From Pogonophryne albipinna (taxonomy: Eukaryota; Chordata; Actinopteri; Perciformes; Artedidraconidae): 64,000 nt of DNA. The notes beneath the pieces were generated by a model that ran no database searches, was not told where the DNA came from, and saw only the letters and a program-made list of their open reading frames with translations. The stretch is taken from assembly GCA_028583405.1 (NCBI GenBank), contig CM053243.1:21788867-21852866 (forward strand), read 5' to 3'. Of this stretch, positions 13,480-38,439 are shown piece after piece. Positions within the stretch are counted from its first letter, which is position 1. Each line of letters starts with the position of its first letter. A program made the position numbers and the translations under genes.

Positions 13480-13783
13480 ACCGGTGGAGACAGATTGCGA
13501 AACGTGCGTGAGTTTTTACGTAAGTGACGTCGCCAGGGGGGGGGGGCTGCTGACGTGTGAGCCGGCCACTACAAAAAGCGGCTTCCGTGTGACGTAGTTG
13601 AACAGTCAGCATTCTTTCTTCGCTGTAGCTGCGAGTTACCACGATCTGAAACGTCGTGTTTCATCCAAATTACCAAACCTTCTAGGTTTCAACACGACTT
13701 TTTGTGCTCCATTTTCTACTGTCTTTATTTTTTTTTTCACTTGTTTGACAAGAAAAGAATAACACTGACGTTCCCTTTGTAAG
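13480..13783 (+). promoter_or_regulatory. eif4g2: eif4g2 promoter and non-coding first exon
   Basis: GC/CpG-containing stretch (13490-13590) just upstream of the gene, with a G10-11 run at about 13538-13548. The leader exon ends at 13783 with a strong donor (AAG/gtaaga). Its last 80 bases hold a T9 pyrimidine tract. The following intron runs to the acceptor tcttcttctag at 14781, so the start codon lies in exon 2. The transcription start is not visible from sequence alone. Confidence 0.55.
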
Positions 13784-14837
13784 GTAAGATATGTTTCGGT
13801 GTCTTTCTAGCCTGGTTAACGCTAAGCTAACTCGGCTAATCGACCGGTCTCTGATTAGGAACTTCGTGTTTTTAAAACCGACCAGCATTTTGTGATATTT
13901 GAAATAAACGTGTTTTTAAAATGTGGCGTAAACTGCTTCGTTGACGCGTTGAACTAAACCGTTTTGACGGTCAGTAAATACTCGATTGGTTTCAAATAGT
14001 TGTTTACAGATTATTAGCTGTTAGCTTACCGGCGGCCTGCTAAACAAAACCCCTCAAGATGTCGCTGTGTGTGGACATCCGGTGTCTGAACAAAGACCTC
14101 ATAAAATCAGCTGATGAGATTTTCTGTCGTCTACAGTCAAATTAGTTTTATGCCTGAATTCACACTGGGTTTAATCGATTATAATAATATACCTAACGTT
14201 ACAAATCTCATCGGTTCAATCTATATTTTTCTTATCTTTTTGAGGAATACTATCCCTATCGTATGGGAGAGCAGTAAGAAAAACGTACTAGCTTTGGGAA
14301 TGAATTGGCCAATTATTTAATTCCAAATGATCCTAAATTGGGTTCATATGAACTCTTGCGTACATTCACGTGGATAATTCCAACGAGGCACATGTAATCC
14401 CGGTTTCCTGTAGCCCTGCCATCCGCCCGGTTTGGGTTAGATAAGATGAGCCAGTGTACTTCGGGACAAGGATATATTGTAGTTTGTCGCTAAAGACTGT
14501 TCGGATTTCAGTGTTGACCTAAGGTAAATCACACGGACAAAGCGACTAGGATATCAGACGGAGACACGGGTCCGCCAACGTAATATGCTAACTTCACCTA
14601 GCAGCTAAGCTAGCATTGACCCAGATTCACGTGAAAGGACAACAATTTCGATCAAATCCACTAGGCCGTTAATACAAAAATGAATAATATCGACTCATAT
14701 CTTTACCGTTTGATTATAATTTGCATTATAACCCATTAGCTGTCATCTTATGTGTTATTTTGTATCTGTCTCTTCTTCTAGAACGCTCTTTCCTTCCCTA
14801 TCCCGGAACATTATTCTTTTCAGCTATACTTTGTCAA

Positions 14838-14853
14838 GCCGCCAAAGTGGAGA
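14838..14853 (+). promoter_or_regulatory. eif4g2: Non-AUG (GTG) start codon of eif4g2
   Basis: The frame opens at GTG 14847-14849 in the context GCCGCCAAAGTGGAG: a purine at -3 and G at +4, a strong Kozak setting. The same codon and the same following residues (ESxxA.GG.SRF) are the known GUG start of mammalian EIF4G2. No in-frame ATG lies between the acceptor at 14781 and this codon. The ATG at 14721 in the same frame is inside the intron. Confidence 0.85.
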
Positions 14854-17800
14854 GTGTCGTCGCACAAGGGGGGCCTTCTCGTTTCAGGTATTACCATTAC
14901 ACATCCACTATTTTAAACTGATAAACAGCTACAGTAGCTCAATAAAGCAATAGGCTCACAGCTCTTAAGTTAAAACCTTTTTATTCTTTTTTTGTATCGC
15001 AGTGTAGGGGGAGGAGGTGGGGGTGCACCTCAGCACTATCCCAAGACTGTCGGCAACAGGTGATTTTCCAAAGTTTCCTTTCACATGGAACACCTAGTCA
15101 CTAGACTTTTTTTTTTAAATTATCTTTTAATCCATTACAATTCCAACTCAGTTTAGTATCACTCTTTCATGTAAATTTTCTTTCAGCAAAATGGTGTCTC
15201 TGGACATTGTTATATGGCTATACACCACTCCTGGTGGTTTTTAGAATTAAACAGATATTATTAATCCTTTTAGTTTTGCATTCTACTGCTTCACTAGGGG
15301 TTCAGATTGATTCAGTTAATTCATTATCTCTGTTTCTTACACACACTATTTCTGTTAGTTTTGACATTGTTTTGTGTTCATTGCAGCGAGTTCCTGGGGA
15401 AAGCCCCAGGATCTGGCGTTCAGAGATGGGTACCTTCTCGAAGCACTAGACGGGATGCCAACTCCTCAAACGAGAAAGGGCAATATGACGCAATCTTCAG
15501 GAAAGTGAGAGGGTATGTTTCGAATAAAATTCACTTATTTTCCTCTGTTAAAAACGTAATGCATTTCTACCATTTTGAGATGGACTTGCATGCCAATTAA
15601 AGATAATTAGCTTCAACCGTGTTGCCGTTGCAAAGAGTGACTTCTTTCAACCATGTCCTTCTTCCTCTTTTTTTTTTATAGCATACTTAATAAGCTGACT
15701 CCTGAGAAGTTTGACAAACTATGCCTGGAGCTCCTCAATGTGGGTGTAGAGTCCAAACTGATCTTGAAAGGAACCATCTTGTTGGTGAGTATTCTCATTT
15801 CTCACTTGTGAACTATTCATTCCATTAAAATTGTCTTCTAATCTGTTTTTTGTACCTTCAGATTGTTGACAAAGCCCTCGAAGAGCCAAAGTATAGTCAG
15901 TTATACGCTCAACTATGCCTACGTCTGGCAGAGGATGCACCAAACTTTGAAGATCCGGCAGAAAATCCAGGAACACAAAAGCAAAATACTGTAAGTTTAT
16001 ATTTCAATAAGATTCCTACAACAATATGCTTGAATACTGTCTAATTTTAACCCATTGTCTTTTTACAGACCTTCAGAAGGCTTCTGATTTCCAAGCTTCA
16101 AGATGAGTTTGAGAACCGCGCCAAAAATGTTGAAAGTAAGTGAATTTTATTACAGGTGGTCGGTTAAAAATGATATCATAGTCATAAAAAATAAATGTAT
16201 TGTGGCCTTGCATTCATTTTATTGTTTCCCTTCCTGTAGCCTTTGAGAAAAATGAGGCCCCACTCACCTCTGAGGAGGAGGAGCAGCGCAATATTGCAAA
16301 GCACAAGATGCTCGGCAACATCAAATTCATCGGGGAACTTGGCAAACTTTCACTCATCCATGAATCTATCCTTCATAAGTGCATCAAAACAGTAAGTTCT
16401 CTCCAAACTGTTACAGTTTAATTGTTAACCTAATTTGTAATCACGTGATTGTTCCCAAATGGGATTAGCAATACATTATATTTTCAAACTCACCTCAACA
16501 GCTGTGAAGGAAATTGTAATGTGTATTATAAAATGTTTGTTTCTTCAGCTTTTGGAGAAGAAGAAGAGAGTCCAACTTAAGGATGTGGGTGAAGACTTGG
16601 AATGCCTCTGTCAGATAATGAGAACAGTGGGACCTAAACTTGATCATGAAAAGGCTAGGGTGAGTATTTGGAAAAACAGCCGCATCTTGTTTTAAACTGT
16701 TTTGGTCTCCTTTTTTTTCTAACAAAGACATTCTCCTTCCAGTCTCTGATGGATCAGTATTTTAGCCGCATGCGTTCCTTAACCATCAACAAGGAACTGC
16801 CAGCTAGGATTCGTTTCCTGCTGCAGAACACAGTGGAGCAGCGCGCTAACAACTGGTCTGCTCGCAAGGCGTATTCTGACAACGGACCAAAGACGATCAA
16901 CCAAGTTCGTCAGGAAGCAGTAAAGGTGGGTCTTTTTTTTTTATCCACTTTGGGTTGGAATGTGTGTAATTAAATTACTGAACCTTTTTCTAGTGTCTTA
17001 ACGTGGGTAGTGAAGTCGGTAAACTATTTGTATCCCCGATTCTGACCGGATTCCAACTGTGCTTTACAGGATTTGGGTGTTTTTATTCCACAGTCAAATG
17101 ATGGAATGAGGAATGAATTCTTCAATGAGAACTCCTACCTGCCAACCAGGATCAAGTTTGACAGGGAAACTCTTGGTGGACTGGCTGATATGTTTGGACA
17201 AATGCCAGGTATGTCCGAGCTTTAACCCCTTCAGTAATGAGTTGCAATACCCACCTACTAGGGGCTTACCCTTAATGGTTGAGTTTTAACGTTTGGTGTC
17301 TTGTATAGGAAGTGGCATTGGTACAGGTCCAGGAGTCATACAGGATCACTATTCCCCCACCATGGGGCGTCATCGCACAAACCCACTCTACAACGGCCAC
17401 AATGGGAACGGCAATGGGTCACACCAGCCTCAGTTTGAAGCAGGAAGCAAACCGTATACAAAACCAAGCCAGGTACGTACATTTCAACTACAGTGATTTT
17501 TAGGTTTGTTTTACTTCTCACTACTCTGTTATAGTTACTCTAACAAGATTAGAAGGTTTTTTTTTTTAAAGAAAACTTATAAAAATACATTGTTTTTTTA
17601 TAAAGGGTCAGGGTTCACCAGTGTTCAACCACAAACAGAATCACGCAGTGCAGATGCAGTCTAAGGATTTGGCTCCACGTTTTGTCAAGAAGGGGAAGGT
17701 CAATGCTGAAGAGGTACAACCACATACATTGACAATCTAAAAGGGTTACTGATTTGGACTTTTCTGTATTAGGGTTAGTCTGGTATCATTTATAAAAGTT

Positions 17801-20089
17801 GTATTGTTTCAGACCGATATTATTCAGCTTCAGTTAAGAATGCTAAAGTAATGTCACTTTGTTGTTGTTAAAACCATGCTCTTGTTTTACCCCTTTTTTT
17901 TTTTTTAGATCAGTCTGAGGCCCGCGCAGTCGTTCATCTTGAGTAAGAAACAAATTCCAAAACTGCAGCCACAGATGCCTATGATTCCTTCAAGTGCTCA
18001 AGGACCTCCCCTTGGACAGGTAACACTTGTATATTTTAAAACATGTTGAACTGATATGGAAACTTCCGGTTCCAGAGAACAGGTAGTCATTTGTCTTTCT
18101 TTGTTTAGTCTCCACAGCTTGGCCTGAAAACCAACCCTCCTCCAATCCAGGAGAAGCCGGCCAAGTTGACTAAAAAACCTCCCCCAACAAAGGAAGAGTT
18201 GATCAAGATGACAGTACGTTTCTATCTTTGAGATTTGTGTCATCACTATTCTGCATGTCCGGCATAAAATGTATCTGACCTTCCCTTCCATTCTAGGAGA
18301 CTTTGGTGGCAGATTACCTGAACAGCAAGAATGTCGACGAGGCAGTGAATGCTGTGAGGGAGATGAAGGCTCCAAAACACTTTTTGTCTGAGATGCTGAA
18401 CAAGATCGTGGTCTATTCTCTTGATCGTTCAGATGAGGATAAGGAACATGCGAGCACCCTGGTCCATGCTATCTGCACCGAGGGCCACGCCACTGGTGAA
18501 AATCTACTGCAGGTCAGTTTTGTATCCCTCATCTTTGAAAATTGATGAGAAAATACCATACTACACTACTTGTACTCCCTGAATATCAAGCTGTTGCTCG
18601 ACACTAACACTTTTATTTGTATTCTTGTTAGGCATTTTTGAGTGTTCTGGACCAGTGTCCCAAGATCGAGGAAGAAATCCCCCTGGTGAAGTCCTACCTG
18701 GCGCAGTTTGCAGCACGAGCGATCATAGCTGAACTGGTCACCATCGCAGAGCTGGCCCATCACCTGGAGAACGGAGCACACTTCCCTCTATTCCTGCTCT
18801 GCCTGCAGCAGCTGGTCAAACTGAAGGACCGCGAGTGGCTGGGAGACCTGTTCCAGCTGAGCCATGTCAACATGCAGAAGATGCTTCCTGGTACGTCTAA
18901 AGCTGCTCTGGGTTCAGTGATGCAGTACTAAATGTTTTGCTGTTACTAACAGGTATTTCTTTGTATACTTCCATAGAAATCGACCAGAACAAGGACAGGA
19001 TGCTGGAGATTCTCGATGGAAAAGGTCTCAGCTTTTTGTTCCCACTGATGAAACTGGAGAAGGAGCTGCTGAAGCAGATCAAAGTAGACCCCTCCCCACA
19101 GTCCATCTACAAGTGGATCAAAGACAACATCTCTCCGAAACTCCACATCGACAAAGGCTTTGTCAATATCCTTATGACCAGGTAAGATATACTTTATTCA
19201 TAACCATTGATTGATTTAACCCCAAACAACGTGTTTTGTTCAAACTCTCAGTTTATTCATTTGTTTTGCTCTGCCAGTTTCTTGCAGTACATTGCTTATG
19301 AGATCAACCCAGACGATGACGAAGAGCAGCTCTCAGCGCCCACCAAGGAGCAGCTGGATGAAGAAAAGCAGCAGATGCTGTCTTTCAAGCCTGTGATGCA
19401 GAAGTTCCTCCACGATCACATTGAGCTGCAAGTCGCAGCGATGTATGCCCTGCAGGTTCACTGCAACACCAAGGGGTTCCCCAAAGGTACGAGTACATAC
19501 TTGTTAAGAAGTGCAGCAGAGAAGGTGTTACACTTTAGTGCAGAATCTGATTGCTCTTCTCTTCCAGGTATGTTACTGCGCTACTTTGTCAACTTTTACG
19601 ACATGGAAATAATCGAAGAAGAAGCCTTCCTCTCATGGAAAGAAGATGTCACCTCAGAGTATCCAGGGAAGGGAAAAGCATTATTTCAGGTAATTTGATG
19701 TGAAGTCTTCACAGGACCTTTATTATTTATCGCTCTTAATATCTCTCTACCATTGAATGCCGGTGTACAACATGTTCTGTTAAGCTCATCTTTGAATGGT
19801 AACAAAAACAATATTGTGGCATGAGATGTTGAGGAATCTGCACACGGACGATTAGATGATTTTAACATGAGCTATACAGATGAGGGATGAACCCCGGTCC
19901 ATATGAATATTGACAAGAAGACTAACTCTAGTATTTAGCATGCAAGTGCACTCCTCAAAAGCCATTGAATGTGTTGTACTTGGTGTCATCATAACTAACT
20001 TGACATTGTGTTTGATGTTGCAGGTGAACCAGTGGCTGACCTGGCTGGAGACTGCAGAGGAAGAAGAGTCTGAGGATGAAGAGTACTGA
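14847..20089 (+). CDS. eif4g2: Eukaryotic translation initiation factor 4 gamma 2 (DAP5/NAT1/p97)
   Basis: Cytoplasmic eIF4G-like scaffold that binds eIF4A and eIF3 but lacks the eIF4E- and PABP-binding N-terminus; it supports cap-independent and uORF-related initiation. Coding exons, all GT-AG: 14847-14887, 15003-15059, 15387-15512, 15682-15784, 15862-15990, 16069-16135, 16240-16391, 16549-16659, 16743-16925, 17070-17208, 17309-17472, 17606-17713, 17909-18019, 18109-18213, 18297-18512, 18632-18890, 18977-19181, 19278-19486, 19568-19689, 20024-20089. They total 2673 nt (890 residues; human is about 907). MIF4G lies at about residues 60-300 (RKVRGILNKLTPEKFDKLCL), MA3 at about 530-655, and W2 at about 690-890 ending in an acidic EEEESEDEEY tail. 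The start is a GTG (see separate entry). No frameshift; it looks functional. Teleosts may have a and b paralogues, which I cannot separate here. Confidence 0.96.
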
Positions 20090-21170
20090 GGAACAGGCCA
20101 AAGCCATGTGTTATCAGGATGCAATGAATACTTTTTTTACATGTCTCCATTTGCCCTTCCCCCGCTAAACTCTAACTCCTCCCCTCCTTGTTTATGAATA
20201 TTTTCCAACCACTGTTACAATTCATTCCACTAAGAAATGTTTTGCCAGATGAAGCCAGCATCACACCCTAATATTCATATTGTATTTATGCTTTCCTTTC
20301 TAACCTTTGATATAGTTTGATGTCCTGCAGCAGATGTTTTATACATTTCAATCTTGGGTTATGTTTTCTCTAACAGTAGGCAGTATTTAGCAGCAAACCG
20401 TACCAGCACCAAACCTGACCCATTTGTCACCGTTTCCATCTGGTAGGAGTCACCAAGTGCTGCCATAACTATTTACTCAAACTGTTTACAAAAGAGAAAA
20501 GGCTCGAATGAATTGCAAAGAGACTTCTCATCGTTTTGTCTGCAATTGTTAAATCAGTTTTTAGATGCACGTTGCTCAACATCATGAGTCGTTGCAATAG
20601 TAAGATACACTTTTCTTGATTTGTTAAAACGATCCACATTTGCAGTTTTTGGCTGCCATAATTATAATGGTTTTCTTGTGCTAAAAAGCAGAACATTCTG
20701 TCTGAATTCAAACGATCTGGATTTGACGATTACTAACTAAAAATGGGCTGTTTTGATTTGCACAGTGATTTCTTTAGTAACCCACATTAAGTTCAGAGAA
20801 TCAAGACCTTTTTATGTACACAACTTTTGTGCTGTTAGGAATTAATCTGTGTGGCCTTTTTAATTTATCAATTCATATGGATATACCTCTAATGTATCTC
20901 GGACTATACTTGAATGTCTCGGTTTTAACATTGAGACAGCCAAAGCTTAGTTTCCTGTGCAACAGTTGTTCACCACCATGAGTGGAAATTTTACGTCTGT
21001 TTGCCATATTTGTCAAGTTTTTAAATGGTCTTTTTATCTTCATGAAATTACAAAGAATGTACTGTATGTGTACACTTTCTCCCTCCTTGGGGTGTCACTG
21101 TAACGTTTAGTGCAAGAAGTTAAGTGTACAACTACAGATCAACCTTGAATAAAGTTTAACAGTTCATCAC
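20090..21170 (+). other. eif4g2: eif4g2 3' untranslated region
   Basis: About 1.06 kb without coding potential between the TGA at 20087-20089 and the polyadenylation signal. This is in keeping with the long 3' UTR of vertebrate EIF4G2. Confidence 0.75.
21148..21153 (+). terminator. eif4g2: Polyadenylation signal AATAAA of eif4g2
   Basis: Canonical AATAAA in aaccttgAATAAAgtttaa, followed within about 30 bases by a T-rich/GT stretch. It is the only AATAAA in the presumed 3' UTR that sits ahead of clear non-genic DNA. Confidence 0.7.
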
Positions 21171-21478
21171 ATCGTCTTCAAGATCTATTTCCCTCAAGTC
21201 TCCTTGGAATGTTTACCTGCATGATTGAAAACTTAAGGCTACACTTTTTGGTCAGCTGTTTGTTTTATATAGAATTAATTATTGATTCTTTGTCAGATCA
21301 TTTCTGCTTTTTTGTTTTAAAAAAATAAGTAGTTTTGATGCTTCTTTGTATTTTTACTCTAATACATTTCAGAGGTTAATCGTGTACTTTTACGTTTTAC
21401 TCAATACATTTATTTTGTATCTTTAGTTAATACAAGCTACCATTTTACCATCTTAGATGATAAATAGTTATCAAAAGG

Positions 21479-21514
<36 letters not shown>

Positions 21515-21984
21515 TGACCAATTTTCACAAGTACTTTCTTTTTGGTACTCAAAGTACATTTTGATGCTACTACTTTTACTACCTTACTAATGCAGGACTT
21601 TATCTTGTAACAGAGCATTCCTACAGTCTGGTACTTTTACTTAAGTACAAGATCCAAGTACTTCCACCTCTGGTGCTGATGTATAGTAACAATTGTAGGA
21701 AATCAAACAAGATGCTAATTGTTCACTTCAGTTCCTCTGTACGGAGGGACTTGGTGTTGGAAACTGGTTCCAAGTCCCAGAACATACAAAGTACTCTGCA
21801 GGGCCCGGTGGGGAAGTGGGGCCTCAGGGAGGGCCAGGTGCCTGGGCAGCGGACCCCCTTACTGCTCCTAGTACTAGCATGGGATCAATGCAGAGTCTAA
21901 ATCTTGCTGTGTCCATGTCCTGAGCAACAACAAAAGTTGATTTGATTTGTCAAAGCATTTCTAATTATGTAATCTATGACAAAT
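21171..21984. other. Spacer with an AT microsatellite
   Basis: No gene seen. A pure (TA)n run lies at 21482-21509. The rest is AT-rich with short repeats of the aagtac type. Confidence 0.55.
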
Positions 21985-23092
21985 ACATTTAATTGTATAT
22001 CAGGAATAAAAACAGTGACGCCCTTTACAAGAAAGGTCAGTTGCCTGTATTTCCTCAGGAAACTCGGGTCCTTTTAACATCTGCAGCACTAAGTTGCAGA
22101 TGTTTTATGACTCTGGTCTCCAGGGTGATCTTCTTTGCTGTAGTGTGCTGGGGCAGCAGGGTGAAGACAGCTGAGGCCAACACATTCATCAAGCTCATCA
22201 GGAGAGCAGGCTCTGTCCTGGGAGTGGAGCAGGAGTCGTTGGCAGAGATGTCGGAGAGGAGAATGCTGAGGAAACTTTTCAACATTCTGGACAGCGAGTC
22301 TCACCACCTGCATGCCACACTGGTTTCCTACCGGAGCACTTTCAGCTGTAGACTGAGACCACCACGGAGCGCCACAGGAGGTCTTTCCTCCCCTCAAACT
22401 CTATAACTCTTCACCCTTCAGTAAAGGGAACTGAGAACATCCTCACCAACACTATGTGCAAAATAAATATTATTTCCATGATTACAAAACACTCTGCTAT
22501 ATAACGGGCAATATTATTATTAATAATGTACTATAAATAACATGCAATTACGTAACTACCACTACGGTTTTTGCACTACTGTGACGGCCCCAGAGCCTGT
22601 GTGCAGGACAGGTGTGTTACAGGTCTTACGGTGGGGTGGAGCTGAAGAGGCCAATAAGCGCGATCGCGGACACATGGCCGGAGCCGAGGTGCCATTAAGC
22701 CCAGCTGCCCGGAGTCACAAGGCGGCCCTGACTCTCTCCAAGCCGGCCGCAAGAGGAGTAACACGGCGATCCTCTCCCCTCGTCCATCCATCTTGTGCAT
22801 TATATTGAACAACCGCAATAAATGTGCCGTGGCTTTTGGAAACTCGTGTACGTCTTGTTATCTTTCCGTTGTGGCCTACGAGCCGGTCATAACACTACTA
22901 AATACTGGTAACATTAATTATGTGACCATCTATGTTTCCTGTAGTTATTGCATTGCTCTTTTTACTGCACTGTTAGTGTACAGTTTTATTATTATTGTGC
23001 TGCTGTGTTTATTGTATTTTTTTAACTGGCACAACAATTTCCTTCGGGATGAATAAAGTCCAAGCTTATCTCTATTATCTTATCTTATCACT
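21985..23092 (+). mobile_element. LINE 3' fragment split by a solo LTR
   Basis: The open frame at 21993-22406 encodes the ORF2 end of a LINE: ALYKKGQ, FFAVVCWGSRVKTAEAN, IRRAGSVLGVEQESLAEMSE and RRMLRKL. It is related to the fragment at 12230. The 3' UTR resumes after an inserted LTR and ends with aatttccttcgggatgaata, then an (ATCTT)n-like tail to about 23092. It is 5'-truncated and dead. Confidence 0.8.
22580..22894. mobile_element. Solo LTR (probably Ty3/gypsy type)
   Basis: A 315-bp block opens with TGTGACGGCCCC and closes with CCGGTCATAACA, i.e. TG...CA ends with short imperfect inversion. It is flanked by the 4-bp direct repeat CTAC (22576-22579 and 22895-22898). It is GC-rich, contains an internal AATAAA (near 22818), and removing it restores a continuous LINE 3' UTR. 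The 4-bp duplication suggests gypsy class; the family was not identified. Confidence 0.75.
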
Positions 23093-23936
23093 AAACCCAT
23101 ATCATAGTTTCAATTTCGGAACATGCTATTGCTTGTATGGAGGAGTGCATACAACTTTGGTTTAAATTATATAAGAGCTAATTGCAACAATGGTCGAGTA
23201 GTTGCAGAATGTAGTTGCAAATCAGCTTTTGGGTCATATTGGCTGTAGGAGAAATGATCAAAATGTCCTAAGTTAAGGAACTATCGCCAATTTCCAAACC
23301 AACCTCCACTCCGTTTTGCACGTGTAGGGTCGGCCAAAAATGTGCTGTTCCAAACCAAGCGAGAAGTTGGTCACCAAGCCCACCAACTGTGTGTACGGTT
23401 GCGGGCGAAAAACATCATAGAATTCATCTGCCCACTGGATATGACTTATTTTACTTCCAACTCACTTGTATTTTTAGAAATACCTTACTCAAGAAGAATC
23501 CTGCTTTAATAAAAATCCCAAAATATTCAACACTATCTATATGTTGGTCCTATGTTTGTGTCGTGGAATATACAGGAGCAGAATATATCAACCCACATCT
23601 CACACAATGCTTGTTTTTATATTTATTTGACATTTTGTTGAAGCATCTTCCCATTTTTGGGTCAGTGTGTTGTCCGACCATATGACATAGAAAATAGGCA
23701 TTTACTCCTTTTAGTTCATTTCATGTGATTTGATCTTTCTTTAACAAAACATCTTTAACAAAACACAGCGACTGTTCAAACAGAATTCTGACAGGACGTT
23801 AGGAATACACCAGAAGCATGTGCCAACAAAAACTACACTTGTCTAGGCTAATTTCCCAGATATCGCACAGACAGAAATCCCTGCTCATAATAGAACATTT
23901 AAAATGCAGATTCCAAGAGTTTTATGTGAGGAAGAT
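23093..23936. other. Spacer and ctr9 3' flank
   Basis: No gene. On the minus strand this is downstream of the ctr9 stop. A minus-strand AATAAA at 23622-23627 could end the ctr9 transcript, but other weaker signals exist, so the 3' UTR end is unresolved. Confidence 0.4.
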
Positions 23937-37918
<13,982 letters not shown>

Positions 37919-38041
37919 CTTGGCCACAGTGATATCCACTTTGAGTCAGAATGATTACAAAATATATACAAAATCTCCAACAGCCCGTTGTCTGTTGATG
38001 GCTACTTCATGCTTCCGACAGGAAACACACGGTGCAACGAA
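37919..38041. promoter_or_regulatory. Divergent promoter between ctr9 and the next gene
   Basis: Only about 120-520 bases separate the ctr9 ATG (37918, minus) from the first possible start (38042, MVSGQVDGDRV) or first supported exon (38378) of the + strand gene. No TATA box is evident. The head-to-head arrangement suggests a shared promoter. Confidence 0.5.
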
Positions 38042-38439
38042 AATGGTGTCCGGGCAAGTTGATGGGGACAGAGTGTTCCTCCTGGAGGTGAATACATGTT
38101 GTCTTTTCCTGAAAACACGGTTAAGAACATTACTAAGAGATCAAATATGTTCATGTAAATATATACAGCATCTTCAGGATTACTTTAGTGAGTTTGTTGA
38201 AAACCGAACAGATTCTCTATGAATTTATTTCAAATAAAACTATGTAGCTCAAAGTTTCAGCAGCAGAAAATGTACTCCCATTTTCAAAATCTGGTAGAAA
38301 TGTTTTGCAGGCTGCATTTTTTTATGTTAAACTGGTTAAGCTTAATATAAATCTATTATACTGCTTTATTGTCACAGACTACAGGGATGAGGTGACTGAG
38401 GTGGGGGAGGAGGATTGGGAGAGAGGGGCTGCTGGGGGG

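Noticed and set aside
14721..14921. ATG-initiated frame that runs into eif4g2 exon 2
   Set aside because: The ATG and first codons lie upstream of a strong acceptor (tcttcttctag, 14781), so they are intronic. The frame also runs past the donor at 14888.
22542..22818. Overlapping open frames of 80-88 codons on both strands
   Set aside because: They fall in the GC-rich solo LTR and its LINE flanks and show no protein family resemblance.
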